Source: CAZLFQ01 sp044229535 (GTDB taxonomy: Bacteria; Pseudomonadota; Alphaproteobacteria; Rickettsiales; Midichloriaceae). From it: DNA of 64,000 nt. A program made the position numbers and the translations under genes. A model generated the notes under the pieces. It was not told where the DNA came from. It searched no databases and saw only the letters and a program-made list of their open reading frames with translations. The stretch's first letter is position 1. The number at the start of each line of letters is the position of its first letter. This document shows, piece after piece, positions 34,406-43,896 of this stretch. The stretch spans positions 124,001-188,000 of the forward strand of contig JBGASU010000001.1 of the NCBI GenBank assembly GCA_044229535.1, given 5' to 3'.

Positions 34406-35373
34406 TTGGAAGGAAAAATTGTACAATTGCGCATCAAATGTTTAGAGAATGTTAAGATGTTGGGAATTGATAGGGAGTTCGTTGAAAGATATGGGGTGGA
34501 GCGGGCTATAAAAGCAATGCGTAATCAAGACTATTCATACATAGATTTATCTGGGGTGAAATTAGGTTTTATAGAGCTAAATACTTTAAGGTACGCTCTG
34601 CAGCAGTGTCCACATATTTATAAGGTGGTGCTAGATGATTGTGGCATTGATGATGAGGGGAGTGGGGCGCTGTTTGATATTTTGACTGAAGTCCCAACAT
34701 TGCTACATTTAAGTTTGAGGGGTAACCAAATTACTGATGTTGGTTTGAATGCCATATGTGCTGGGCTACATAATAACAAGACTTTGTTAGAGCTGTTTTG
34801 AGTGGGAATACGCAAGTGACGTACGTTGGTATGATTGCTGTAGGAGATTTATTAATGGGAAACCCATCTGTTTGTACGCTTGGATTCACCAATATACCAA
34901 AGCGTAAGAATTGTCTTTTTTCACCAGAGGCAATAGCAAATAATTTCGCAATGCTCTTTTTATTTACTGGGAACAAGGATGAAGAAGAATTTCTTGGGGA
35001 AACAACCGAAAGACGTCAAAAGTTATTTGCCAAAATGAGTCATTTGCTTTGGAAAAATGACTTTGAAACTTTAAAAGTGTATTTTAAGAATTATTCGGAA
35101 TGTCTTAAGGCTGGTGGATATAATGCCATTAAATATTATTTGGTTTTAGATGAGGGAGATATAGATGCAAAGTTGACTCCTCAGCAAGCTGATGAGAAGA
35201 TTTTAAATCTAAAAGCTATGGTAGAAGAGTATGATAAATCTAAGAAGTTGCCACCTAAAAAGAGGTTTTCTGAGTCTAAAGAAGGCTTTCAATCTGAGGA
35301 GTGTATCTCGCCCTATAAAAGAGCTTTGGCTGGAAGTGGAAGGGCTGCTGGTACAGCGAAGATTAAAAGGTAG
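34406..35373 (+). pseudogene. Leucine-rich-repeat protein with a -1 frameshift
   Basis: Two overlapping frames make one LRR protein. The first (34406-34801; a better start may be the ATG at 34457) has RNase-inhibitor-type repeats such as HIYKVVLDDCGIDDEGSGAL and LLHLSLRGNQITDVGLNAI, ending LLELF. The second, in the -1 frame (34798-35373), continues the repeat exactly (LSGNTQVTYVGMIAVGDLL). The break is at a TTTTG run at 34796-34800 where one extra T would restore the frame. The rest of the protein (about 150 residues) is charged and ends with a basic tail (GRAAGTAKIKR). It could be a pseudogene, a sequencing error in the homopolymer, or programmed frameshifting. LRR proteins in intracellular bacteria are often effectors. 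Confidence 0.65.
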
Positions 35374-35418
35374 ACATTTTTGGACTAAAATACTAAAATC
35401 AGCGGCGTGAATAATAGT

Positions 35419-35495
35419 CGTCATTGCGAGGAGTTTGCGACGGAGCAATCCAGAGTTTTCTTAAGACTGGATCGCCACGCTCCGCTTGCGATGAC
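35419..35495. repeat. Dispersed palindromic repeat, copy 1
   Basis: Begins CGTCATTGCGAGGAG, contains GAGCAATCCAG and CTGGATCGCCACGCTC, and ends GCTTGCGATGAC; the two halves are imperfect inverted copies. It fills the gap between the LRR gene and ileS. Elements with this consensus are common in genomes of Rickettsiales and related alphaproteobacteria. Other copies are at 41512-41586 and 50989-51087. Confidence 0.85.
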
Positions 35496-35514
35496 TTAGT
35501 AAGAAGAAGATAAA

Positions 35515-38500
35515 ATGACACAAAAACCATATAAAGACGTAAATCCAAACCCAAGTTTTCCTGAATTAGAGGAGAAAATATTAGCTAAGTGGAAGAAAGA
35601 GGATACCTTTAAAAAATCAATTAAGGGTGATAAGGATTTTGTATTTTATGATGGTCCTCCATTTGCTAACGGTTTGCCACACTACGGGCATTTGTTGACT
35701 GGTTTCATGAAGGATATAGTTGCACGCTACCAGACAACTAAAGGAAAAAAAGTTGAACGCAGATTTGGTTGGGATTGCCACGGCCTTCCAGCTGAGATGG
35801 GTGCTGAAAAAGATTTGGGAATTTCGGGCAAAGTTGCAATTGAGAAATATGGCATAGATAAATTCAATGACTACTGTCGTAACTCGGTTTTAACATATAC
35901 CAAAGAATGGGAGTATTACGTTAATCGCCAAGCACGTTGGGTAGACTTTGAAAATGACTACAAAACCATGGACACCAACTTCATGGAAAGTGTGCTTTGG
36001 GCATTCAAGCAACTTTTTGATAAAGGGTTGGTATATGAGTCAATGCGCGTTATGCCATATTCTTGGGCATGCGAAACGCCAGTTTCTGATTTTGAAACTA
36101 GAATGGATAATTCGTATCGCGAAAAAACAAGTAAGGCAGTTACGGTTACATTTAACCTAACACAAAAACCAAAAAATGCGCCTGAAGGTTTTTCTGAATA
36201 TAAACTCATGGCATGGACGACAACTCCATGGACGTTGCCATCAAACTTGGCAGTAGCAGTTGGTGAAGATCTAGATTACGCATGTGTATCGCATGAAGGT
36301 AAATGTTTCATCATTGCTGCAGCTCTTGTAAAAAAATATGAAAAAGAAATTGGCTCGGAAGTTGTTGGAACAATAAAAGGTTCTGATTTAGTTGGGTTGC
36401 CATATCAGCCTTTGTTCGATTATTTTAAAGATCATGCCAACTCATTTAAAGTTGTATCTGGCCACCACGTAACAACGGAAGAAGGTACTGGTGTTGTGCA
36501 CATGGCACCTGGGTTTGGTGAAGATGACCAAATAATTTGTAATGAAAATAATATTGAAACAGTTTGTCCAATAGATAGTGGTGCAAAATTTGTGCATCCA
36601 ATAACCGATTATATTGGCCAGCATGTTTTCGATACTAATGACGATGTTATCAAAAGATTAAAAGCACAGGGCAATTGGGTAAGGACTGAGCAATATCTAC
36701 ACAACTACCCGCACTGTTGGAGAACAGATACACCATTAATATACCGCGCTATTCCTTCTTGGTATGTGAAAGTTACTTCATTCAGAGAAAGAATGGTTGA
36801 GCTGAATAAACAGATCAACTGGATTCCCGATCACATTAAAGATGGTATGTTTGGTAAGTGGATTGAAAATGCACGTGATTGGTCAATCTCTAGAAACCGT
36901 TACTGGGGTTGCCCAATTCCAATTTGGCGAAGTGATGACCCGAAATATCCACACATGGAAGTTTATGGATCCATCGAAGAAATTTCAAAATCATTTGGCG
37001 TTGAAGTTAAAGATTTGCATAGGCCATTTATTGATGAACTTGTAAAGCCAAATCCGAAAGACCCAACTGGGAAGTCGATGATGCGTCGCGTTCCTGATGT
37101 ACTGGATTGCTGGTTTGAAAGTGGTTCAATGCCATACGCGCAAGTGCATTATCCATTTGAAAATAAGGACTGGTTTGAGAATAATTTCCCAGCAGATTAC
37201 ATAGTTGAATACAAAGGCCAAACCCGTGGTTGGTTCTATACCCTATTAGTTTTATCAACTGCGCTATTTGATAGGCCGCCGTTTTTAAATTGTAACTGCC
37301 ATGGTGTCATTTTGGGTGACGGTGGTAAGAAATTATCAAAGCGTTTAAAAAATTACGCTGACCCGAAAGAAGTGATGAACACTATCGGTTCTGACGCAAT
37401 GCGTTGGTACATGATTTCATCACCTGTAATGCGTGGGCAAGAGTTAGTAATTGATAAAGACGGTACAGGTTTTAAAGAGGCGATAAGAACGGTTATAAAA
37501 CCAATCTGGAATGCGTATAACTTCTTTATACTTTATGCCAATGCCGATGGAGTTAAGGCTGAAGAGAACTTTGGCTCAGCAAATTTAATGGATAAATATA
37601 TCCTTTCGAAATGTGCCCAGACAGTTGCAGAAATTGAAAAAACTATGGATGCATATGACCCGATGCTTGCATGCAAAGCAGTTGAGAATTTCTTCGAGAT
37701 TTTGAACAATTGGTACATCAGAAGATCGCGCGAGAGATTTTGGAAAACCGAAAAAGATCAAGATAAAGTGCAAGCCTACAATACTTTGTACACTGTACTT
37801 GTTACAATGTGTAAGGCTGCATCGTCATTACTACCGATGATATTGGAAGAAATCTTCATGAACCTGACTGGCAAAGAAAGTGTTCATCTTGAATTGTTCC
37901 CTAAGTTAAATGTGAAAGTCGACCACGCTTTAATCGAGCAGATGGAAAGAGTGAGGGCTGCTTGTACTGCTGCTTTATACATCCGTAATGAAACTGGAGT
38001 GCGTGTAAGACAACCACTCGCTAGCGTTACGTTTATTGGTGTTTCTGAAAGTGGAATTTCAGAGGAATTGAAGCAATTAGTTTTAGATGAGATCAACGTT
38101 AAGCAATGGAATAACATTGATAAATCGAAAATGCTGGAATTTGCGAATTACAAACTGCAAATTAAATTCCCAGTTTTAGGCAAGCGTTTGCCAACAAAAG
38201 TGAAGGACATAATCGCTGCACAAAAACAAGGACAATGGGAGTTTGCAAATGGCAAGTTGACAGTTGCTGGTGAAGTTTTAGAGGCGGAAGAATTTGAATT
38301 GCAGCTTGAGCCAAAAGCAGAATTTAAGTCATCAATAGCACCTGTATCTACCAATGATGCATTGGTGTTGTTGGATTTAAATATTACAGAGGATTTGAAG
38401 TTAGAAGGGATTGCGCGTGATATAATTCGCGCTGTGCAACAAGCTCGTAAAGATGCGGGGCTGGCAATTTCAGATAGAATTACTTTGAGTGTAAATGCCA

Positions 38501-38655
38501 ATGATAATGAATTGTCTTTAGCGATCAAAAATTGGTCGAGCTACATTCAAGAGCAAACACTTTGTGTTGGGATCAACTCTGAATCTATTTCAAATGACGC
38601 AAGCGAAGTTGACATTGAAGGCAAGAAATTACAGTTTATGGTAAAGAAGGTTTAA
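35515..38655 (+). CDS. ileS: Isoleucyl-tRNA synthetase, long eukaryote-like form
   Basis: 1046 aa. Charges tRNA-Ile. Class I motifs: HYGH at residues 56-59 (FANGLPHYGHLL) and a KLSKR at 606-610. The TTPWTLPSNLA editing-site motif is present. The extended C-terminal region (about 800-1046) and KLSKRLKNY form are those of the IleS2/eukaryote-like class, which includes enzymes tolerant of mupirocin, and which Rickettsia also uses. The class assignment is from memory of the family and needs a tree. It lies directly after a palindromic repeat. Confidence 0.95.
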   Translation: MTQKPYKDVNPNPSFPELEEKILAKWKKEDTFKKSIKGDKDFVFYDGPPFANGLPHYGHLLTGFMKDIVARYQTTKGKKVERRFGWDCHGLPAEMGAEKDLGISGKVAIEKYGIDKFNDYCRNSVLTYTKEWEYYVNRQARWVDFENDYKTMDTNFMESVLWAFKQLFDKGLVYESMRVMPYSWACETPVSDFETRMDNSYREKTSKAVTVTFNLTQKPKNAPEGFSEYKLMAWTTTPWTLPSNLAVAVGEDLDYACVSHEGKCFIIAAALVKKYEKEIGSEVVGTIKGSDLVGLPYQPLFDYFKDHANSFKVVSGHHVTTEEGTGVVHMAPGFGEDDQIICNENNIETVCPIDSGAKFVHPITDYIGQHVFDTNDDVIKRLKAQGNWVRTEQYLHNYPHCWRTDTPLIYRAIPSWYVKVTSFRERMVELNKQINWIPDHIKDGMFGKWIENARDWSISRNRYWGCPIPIWRSDDPKYPHMEVYGSIEEISKSFGVEVKDLHRPFIDELVKPNPKDPTGKSMMRRVPDVLDCWFESGSMPYAQVHYPFENKDWFENNFPADYIVEYKGQTRGWFYTLLVLSTALFDRPPFLNCNCHGVILGDGGKKLSKRLKNYADPKEVMNTIGSDAMRWYMISSPVMRGQELVIDKDGTGFKEAIRTVIKPIWNAYNFFILYANADGVKAEENFGSANLMDKYILSKCAQTVAEIEKTMDAYDPMLACKAVENFFEILNNWYIRRSRERFWKTEKDQDKVQAYNTLYTVLVTMCKAASSLLPMILEEIFMNLTGKESVHLELFPKLNVKVDHALIEQMERVRAACTAALYIRNETGVRVRQPLASVTFIGVSESGISEELKQLVLDEINVKQWNNIDKSKMLEFANYKLQIKFPVLGKRLPTKVKDIIAAQKQGQWEFANGKLTVAGEVLEAEEFELQLEPKAEFKSSIAPVSTNDALVLLDLNITEDLKLEGIARDIIRAVQQARKDAGLAISDRITLSVNANDNELSLAIKNWSSYIQEQTLCVGINSESISNDASEVDIEGKKLQFMVKKV

Positions 38656-38674
38656 TTATTTATAAAGAGTTGAT

Positions 38675-40336
38675 GTGGATAAGCAGCAATTTCTAAAGTT
38701 GTTAGATGGCAATCGATGGGATGGTCGTAACAAAAAGAATATTACAAAGATTATAAAAGTTTTAAGAAAATCGAAAGGCGATAAGAGATCTGAGTATTTC
38801 GATTTATTACTGACAAGCACGCGCTATGATGTAATGAAATCAATTGTTAACCGCAGATTAGCAAGCGAAGAAGAGCTTTTTAACATTGCACTTAGATGCA
38901 AGTTAGATGAATTGACGATGGATAGAGGATCAGGATCTCTTCAATATATAATTTCAAAAAAAGCATTAGCAAGACTTGATAAAGAATTACGAGCTGAATT
39001 TTATTCGAGTTTGATTGATGCGCTAGTTTATAACAAAGCTAATGGTCTTGTAGAACCTCAAAAAGAGAATTTAGAAGAGCTTTATGAAGAGTTGATGATC
39101 TCTGGCCATAGAGAAGCGCTTGCTAAACTGCATGATTATTTAGGGTATTTTAATATCCATAAAGATAAAGGATTATTCTCTAATCCTAGAAATGTTCGCA
39201 GGAATAGTGCAGAGCTAATTGCTGCTATAGAAGCGGATGATATGACTTTAGTTATGAAGCTAATATCTCAAGGGCATTATGTCTACAGCTTAGTGAGTAG
39301 AGCTGCAGGAGATAAAACTAAAGAATTCATTTTATTAGAAACGCTTAATCATCCTAACTATGATCCATTTCAAGTTGCCTATCACGATACTACACCTATG
39401 GTACTGGCTGCCAGAAAAGGTGATGTTGAGGTTGTTGGATCTTTACTTGAAAGAGCTAATGGAAACATTGGTGTGTTAGCTAAGTTGCTTCGAGTAGATT
39501 CTGATAAACGAATAATAAGGCCTATTGAAGTTGCTATAGAAAAACGGCGTGAAAAGGTTGTTGCTGCAATACTAAAAGCAGTGGATGGTAATGAATGGTT
39601 GCTACATAAGCTTTTTTCTACTGAAGAGCTTCTCAGTTGTTTTATAAGACAGTATAATAATTTTAGCCTTGATACTTGTAGGAAAACAAAAGTTCTCTCT
39701 ATGCTCCTTAAAGCAGCTGGACGAAATGAGAAATTACTTTTAGCACTTTTTCATCAGCGGTATTCGTATAATATGTTTTATAGTTCTGACTTGATATATA
39801 GTCGTGAAGCAAAACATTTGAAAATGTTTAAGATCTTGATTGAGAATGTTGGATGGAGTACTCAATGTTTGAGAAAGGTTCTGAATATTGATGGTTTTGA
39901 GACGTCTTTGCGCGAAGCTATGAGAAATAGACAGGTAGGAGTTCTTAAACTTTTACTTAAAGCAGTTGAAGGAAAAAGCGAATTGTTAGAAGAACTTTTA
40001 CTTAAGCCTGATTATCGAGGGGCGACAATACTTCACTGGATTGTTTTTAGTCTTTCATCTATAAATTCTGATTTCCCAAATTATCCTCTTCACCATGATA
40101 GAGAGAAAGAGATGTTTTTAATCTTGATTGAAGCAGCTCACAATGCTGGAATTCTAGATAAAGTATTGGCAGCTAAAAATAAAGGTATGAAAACAGTTTT
40201 AGATGTTTGTACTTCGCCAAGTATAAGAAAAATATTAGAAATTTATCAAACACAAGGTTTAACCAGTACAGCTATATCGCAGGCAATTGCCAAAGTAGAA
40301 AAAGCTGAAGTTGTAGTGCCCATTGAACATGTGTGA
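38675..40336 (+). CDS. Ankyrin-repeat-like protein
   Basis: 553 aa starting with GTG at 38675, 20 nt after ileS. From about residue 185 the sequence has degenerate ankyrin-type units: AELIAAIEADDMTLVMKLISQGH, then TPMVLAARKGDVEVVGSLLERA, PIEVAIEKRREKVVAAILKA, and SLREAMRNRQVGVLKLLLKAV. The N-terminal 180 residues are helical and charged. No signal peptide. Ankyrin proteins in host-associated bacteria often bind host proteins after secretion; here that is inference. The ATG two bases upstream is out of frame and hits a stop soon. Confidence 0.75.
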   Translation: MDKQQFLKLLDGNRWDGRNKKNITKIIKVLRKSKGDKRSEYFDLLLTSTRYDVMKSIVNRRLASEEELFNIALRCKLDELTMDRGSGSLQYIISKKALARLDKELRAEFYSSLIDALVYNKANGLVEPQKENLEELYEELMISGHREALAKLHDYLGYFNIHKDKGLFSNPRNVRRNSAELIAAIEADDMTLVMKLISQGHYVYSLVSRAAGDKTKEFILLETLNHPNYDPFQVAYHDTTPMVLAARKGDVEVVGSLLERANGNIGVLAKLLRVDSDKRIIRPIEVAIEKRREKVVAAILKAVDGNEWLLHKLFSTEELLSCFIRQYNNFSLDTCRKTKVLSMLLKAAGRNEKLLLALFHQRYSYNMFYSSDLIYSREAKHLKMFKILIENVGWSTQCLRKVLNIDGFETSLREAMRNRQVGVLKLLLKAVEGKSELLEELLLKPDYRGATILHWIVFSLSSINSDFPNYPLHHDREKEMFLILIEAAHNAGILDKVLAAKNKGMKTVLDVCTSPSIRKILEIYQTQGLTSTAISQAIAKVEKAEVVVPIEHV

Positions 40337-40427
40337 TAAGTGAGGAGCGGGTGAAGATATAAAAAAGATTGCTACTAATATAAAATGGCGCTATTACCAG
40401 TGGCGAATTAACTAGTGAGGATGGGAA

Positions 40428-40808
40428 ATGAGGGAAGAGTTATTATTTAGGTCTATAAATGATTATAACTTGCATAGATTTATCAACATCGATGGCGATG
40501 AAGTTATAGTGCAAAGAAACCCAAATAATACTTTTTGGTTGAATGGTGTCCCTGCTGGTATGTTATCGTGTGCAAATGAGGTGTTTTTAAGAGTGAACGA
40601 TGGTTCAGTTTCATTATTTTGCTGTGAAATTAATGTGGCAACAACGGCAATTCAAACTTGCCTTGGCAATAGGAGAGGGGTGACAATTATTGTTGCGTTA
40701 GAACCTAGTAGTGTCGCTGAGTTGATTGGAGTAAATTCTAGCCCAAGAATCCCTATGGAAGTTGATCAGGTTGGCTCGCAAGATTCACAACTTACTCAGA
40801 GCCTTTAA
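40428..40808 (+). CDS. Small unknown protein, family C member 1
   Basis: 126 aa, beta-rich, with GATGGG-type ribosome-binding sequence before the ATG. It includes FINIDGDEVIVQRNPNNTF and ends with PMEVDQVGSQDSQLTQSL. It is first of three closely packed genes of similar size and look; two more at 46.7-47.3 kb end in comparable MDVD/MDVE tails. Weak pattern similarity among the five suggests one diverged family, which needs a profile search to confirm. No signal peptide. Confidence 0.6.
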   Translation: MREELLFRSINDYNLHRFINIDGDEVIVQRNPNNTFWLNGVPAGMLSCANEVFLRVNDGSVSLFCCEINVATTAIQTCLGNRRGVTIIVALEPSSVAELIGVNSSPRIPMEVDQVGSQDSQLTQSL

Positions 40809-40809
40809 T

Positions 40810-41091
40810 ATGAGAACTGAACACACCATTCACTCTACTCATACTTTTTATCATGTTTCAGGGTCAGAAATTCATGTTATACCAAGTTTAAGTGAAGTTT
40901 TAATGATTCGTGGGGGCATTTTACAGAATTCTTACAGTAGTGTTTACTCTCTTAACTTAGTCGTTGAGTCTTCTGCCTGTTATGTTAGCTTTATTCAAAA
41001 TGTGCAAGGCAGGTATGCTGTGGAACAAAGGAATTTAGAATTACAAGTGGAATACCAGTTTGCTATAAGGTGGTTGTCATCATCCAAATGA
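40810..41091 (+). CDS. Small unknown protein, family C member 2
   Basis: 93 aa from the ATG at 40810, 1 nt after the previous stop (an in-frame start at 40762 would overlap it). Predicted beta-rich: HTFYHVSGSEIHVIPSLSEV, then YSLNLVVESSACYVSFI and ELQVEYQFAIRWLSSSK. Same size, strand and appearance as its neighbours; likely cotranscribed with member 1. Function unknown. Confidence 0.55.
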   Translation: MRTEHTIHSTHTFYHVSGSEIHVIPSLSEVLMIRGGILQNSYSSVYSLNLVVESSACYVSFIQNVQGRYAVEQRNLELQVEYQFAIRWLSSSK

Positions 41092-41132
41092 AGCTCAACC
41101 AATGGATATAACATAAAGCAGGGTCATTTGTT

Positions 41133-41414
41133 ATGAGAGTAGTAAATTTAAATTTTATAAGTGAAAGCAGTTACTCATTCTGGGGGTCGAATGCAGTGAT
41201 GTATTATGTCGATGAGTGTGCAGATGGGTCAATAAGAGTTATAAATGCAGATCCAATTTTACCATCATTGGTGGCAACAGCCTCGCATGTTCATTTAGAA
41301 GTGACTTCACAAAGAGAAAAAATAGTTGGTTTGGAACTTGTTTGCGCTCAAATGTTACAAGGACAAGCGGATGTTAGATTGACATTAGATCCTAAATTAC
41401 CATTTGGTATTTAG
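41133..41414 (+). CDS. Small unknown protein, family C member 3
   Basis: 93 aa, starting MRVVNLNFISESSYSFWGSN and ending DVRLTLDPKLPFGI; predicted beta-rich, soluble. It is third in the tandem set and 41 nt after member 2. The -V-x-L-x-LDP- ending recalls ALEP and LLDP in members 1 and 5. Function unknown. Confidence 0.55.
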   Translation: MRVVNLNFISESSYSFWGSNAVMYYVDECADGSIRVINADPILPSLVATASHVHLEVTSQREKIVGLELVCAQMLQGQADVRLTLDPKLPFGI

Positions 41415-41511
41415 TTTGCTAACGCAAACAAATTCATTTGCTGGGTCTTTAATGGAAGAGAATGCTTTCCAAAATTAAAAGCCCTAGTTTTTCCTAATGC
41501 TTTTTCATATT

Positions 41512-41586
41512 CGTCATTGCGAAAGTAGTGAAGCAATCCAGTGGTTTTTTAAAAGAACTGGATCGCCACGCTGCGCTCGTGATGAC
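41512..41586. repeat. Dispersed palindromic repeat, copy 2
   Basis: Begins CGTCATTGCGAAAGTAG, includes GCAATCCAG and CTGGATCGCCACGCTGCGC, and ends GTGATGAC. Same element as at 35419-35495 with divergence in the loop. It lies in the 389-nt gap (41415-41803) that otherwise holds only a possible Fic remnant and AT-rich DNA. Confidence 0.85.
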
Positions 41587-41603
41587 ATATCACAAATTTG
41601 AAC

Positions 41604-41760
41604 TTATGTCGCTAAGTAATACCTAGAATGCTTCAATTCTCCTTCTTTTCTCAGTACTTTTTTCTTTACTAAATCGGCTAAATCACGGGTGGTAGTTGGG
41701 ATTGCAGCGGTCATACCACACCTAAATATTAGTTTATTAACTCTTTTTCGATAGTTTATT
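41604..41760 (-). pseudogene. Possible remnant of a Fic-family protein C-terminus
   Basis: A minus-strand frame ending at a TAA (41604-41606) encodes 36 residues from an ATG at 41714, including PTTTRDLADLVKKKVLRKEG and then KHSRYYLAT. This resembles the winged-helix end of Fic/DUF4172-type proteins (T-A-TRDL-x-DLV-x-K-G-hydrophobic-L ... RY-Y-L). The frame extends upstream only to about 41760 before a stop. No Fic motif (HPFxxGNGR) is present, so only the tail survives, next to a palindromic repeat. Confidence 0.4.
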
Positions 41761-41803
41761 AATCATTTTAGCCTACTTTTACGATTAATAGATTATTATT
41801 CTA

Positions 41804-42403
41804 TTAATCATTCATATGTGACTGGTTGTACATGTCTTCGTTTACTAAGCAAGTTTTTACTTCTTCGAGAAAATGAGTGTCTCTGTCATTAGGGTGATCG
41901 TATGCATTGCATTTGTGAAATTTGTATACAAGAACTCCAACTTCAAATAAGCCTATATAAAGGGCTGGTGTTGTTTCTAAAGTATATAAAAAAGAAACAA
42001 AACTAATTGATGATAAAATACCTAATTTGACAGCTTTAATAGCGCAAGGGTGAAAAAAATCTTGTTCTATGTATGTGCTTTTATAGTTATAAAATCCATC
42101 TGGGCATCTTCCATCCATAACTTCTAAAACTATGTTTTTTGGGTATGTTTTTGGCATTTCTATAGAGGGTTTGAAAGTAAAGCCTTTATATAAACTTACA
42201 GTATCTAATGATCCATTAACTGGGGGGGAGAGGTAATAATCAATTGCGGTAATTATTCCACATTTATTATCTTGGGAGTAATAATTATGTTTATGATGAC
42301 CTATACATTTCTCTAAAACTGGAACTTTATTTGCATATTCATCAAATCCGCCAAAATAATCATCAAGCGATGTAGATGTGATGGACAAAGGTTGCAATTT
42401 CAT
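41804..42403 (-). CDS. Hypothetical protein with two hydrophobic segments
   Basis: 199 aa. The first 125 residues are soluble with several cysteines (EKCIGHHKHN, NKCGIITAID, DGRCPDGFYN), followed by KAVKLGILSSISFVSFLY and PALYIGLFEVGVLVYKF as likely membrane segments and a polar tail. Nothing in it identifies a family. It lies 33 nt downstream of the glutaredoxin gene on the same strand, so cotranscription is possible. Confidence 0.55.
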   Translation of the reverse strand: MKLQPLSITSTSLDDYFGGFDEYANKVPVLEKCIGHHKHNYYSQDNKCGIITAIDYYLSPPVNGSLDTVSLYKGFTFKPSIEMPKTYPKNIVLEVMDGRCPDGFYNYKSTYIEQDFFHPCAIKAVKLGILSSISFVSFLYTLETTPALYIGLFEVGVLVYKFHKCNAYDHPNDRDTHFLEEVKTCLVNEDMYNQSHMND

Positions 42404-42436
42404 TCCAAAGTAGCCTAATACATTGATTGTGTATAA

Positions 42437-42712
42437 TTAACTAGCTTTTTTTTGTTTTGCAACTATTGATTTGCCAAATGAGCCTTTTTTATCCAGCCTG
42501 AAGAGATCGTCACATCCACCGACGTATCTACCATCAATAAATATTTGAGGAGTTATTGCTCTGCCTCCAGAGCGCTCAATCATTTCCCTCCTACCAAGAG
42601 CGTCATATGTTATATCGCGCTCATCAAAATTTACTCCCTTAGAAGAAATAAGATTTTTCGCTTGCTGCGAAAGCTTACAACCCTGTTGAGTATAAATTAC
42701 AACTTTAGACAT
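42437..42712 (-). CDS. grxC: Glutaredoxin with CxxS active site
   Basis: 91 aa. Thioredoxin fold: VVIYTQQGCKLSQQAKNLI, then the cis-Pro region RAITPQIFIDGRYVGGCDDLF. The active site reads C12-K-L-S15 in place of the classical C-P-Y-C, so only one of the two redox cysteines remains. Monothiol glutaredoxins have CGFS; this site is neither. It may work by a monothiol mechanism on glutathione adducts or in cluster transfer. The gene symbol reflects overall similarity to GrxC. Confidence 0.8.
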   Translation of the reverse strand: MSKVVIYTQQGCKLSQQAKNLISSKGVNFDERDITYDALGRREMIERSGGRAITPQIFIDGRYVGGCDDLFRLDKKGSFGKSIVAKQKKAS

Positions 42713-42798
42713 TACCTATGTTTTGAAGTTGGGTTATGTAATAATAGTATGACACTAATAGTTTTATGCAACAAATAAATTACATAAGTTTCAAAAGG

Positions 42799-43890
42799 TT
42801 AAAAAACTATGTGTTTAATTTCTTTAAAAACCTTCTCTAACTCTGGTTCTGTCGATGTTATCCAAATTTGAGCGTTTAAATTATTTAATTCTTCGGCAAG
42901 TTGCCCACGTCTTGCTTCATCTAAATGAGCAAAGACTTCATCTAGTAATACTATTGGAGTTTCGTTAAATAAGTCATTCATGGCTTTTATCTGTGCAAGT
43001 AGCATTGAGATAAGCATTGCTTTTTGTTCGCCAGTTGAGCACAAATTAGCATTTATACTTTTTTGAATATTCACAGCTTTCAGGTCGCTTGTATGTGTGC
43101 CGAAATTAGTTCTTTTGCTTTTAGTATCTCTTAATCTATTGATACGCAGATTTTCTTTTACCATTTCTTTCGTTACATCAAGCTCGTGCTGTAGTACAAG
43201 ATCCTCAACGCCTCCTTTTACTTGTAGGAACGGTTTTATAAATTCCGTTTGAAGTTCTGATATGTATTTATTAAGTAAATCTAAACATTCAATTCTTTTT
43301 CTAGCTACGTTGACTGCAGCGTCAGCTATGCTTTTTTCAATTTGCGCTAACCATAACTGGTCATACTTTTCACTTGTTAATAGTTTTATGCGTGAGCGAA
43401 TAAAATGCTCGTACTTTGATACTTCTATTGCATGCTCAGGATAGAAATTATAGGCAAGACGATCTAATAATTTTCTGCGAACGGATGGAGAATCTAGAAA
43501 TATTCCATCCATTTGCGGGGTGAGCCAGATGATTTTTAGATATTGCAAAACTTCTCCCTGCTTTTGTAGGACAGTTTCATTTATTTTTATAATGCGTTTC
43601 GCATTATTTAATTGCTTTATAAAGCCTGTGGCGATGCGATTTAGATCGTTGTTGCTATTTACAATTGAGCTAACAGCCCATTCGTTAGCTGGTTCTTGGA
43701 TGTTGCCAATAATTTCTTCAAACTTTGCGCTTCTAAGACCTCTACCAGGGGATAGGAGTGAAATTGCCTCAAGCATATTAGTTTTACCTGCGCCATTTTG
43801 GCCAGAGATTAAAATGAATTTGCTATCGCTGTCGATATCAATTCTTTCATGATTTCGATAGTTGATTAAAGATACTTTGGTAATAGTCAT
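42799..43890 (-). CDS. recF: DNA replication and repair protein RecF
   Basis: 363 aa. An SMC/ABC-like ATPase that loads RecA at gaps with RecO and RecR. Walker A GQNGAGKTN at 30-38, the LLSPGRGLR segment, ABC-type signature LCSTGEQKAMLISMLLAQ and Walker B PIVLLDEVFAHLD all present. The length is normal. It follows petB by 6 nt in the same direction, so it is placed where petC would be expected, rather than next to dnaN. Confidence 0.94.
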   Translation of the reverse strand: MTITKVSLINYRNHERIDIDSDSKFILISGQNGAGKTNMLEAISLLSPGRGLRSAKFEEIIGNIQEPANEWAVSSIVNSNNDLNRIATGFIKQLNNAKRIIKINETVLQKQGEVLQYLKIIWLTPQMDGIFLDSPSVRRKLLDRLAYNFYPEHAIEVSKYEHFIRSRIKLLTSEKYDQLWLAQIEKSIADAAVNVARKRIECLDLLNKYISELQTEFIKPFLQVKGGVEDLVLQHELDVTKEMVKENLRINRLRDTKSKRTNFGTHTSDLKAVNIQKSINANLCSTGEQKAMLISMLLAQIKAMNDLFNETPIVLLDEVFAHLDEARRGQLAEELNNLNAQIWITSTEPELEKVFKEIKHIVF

Positions 43891-43896
43891 TACTAC

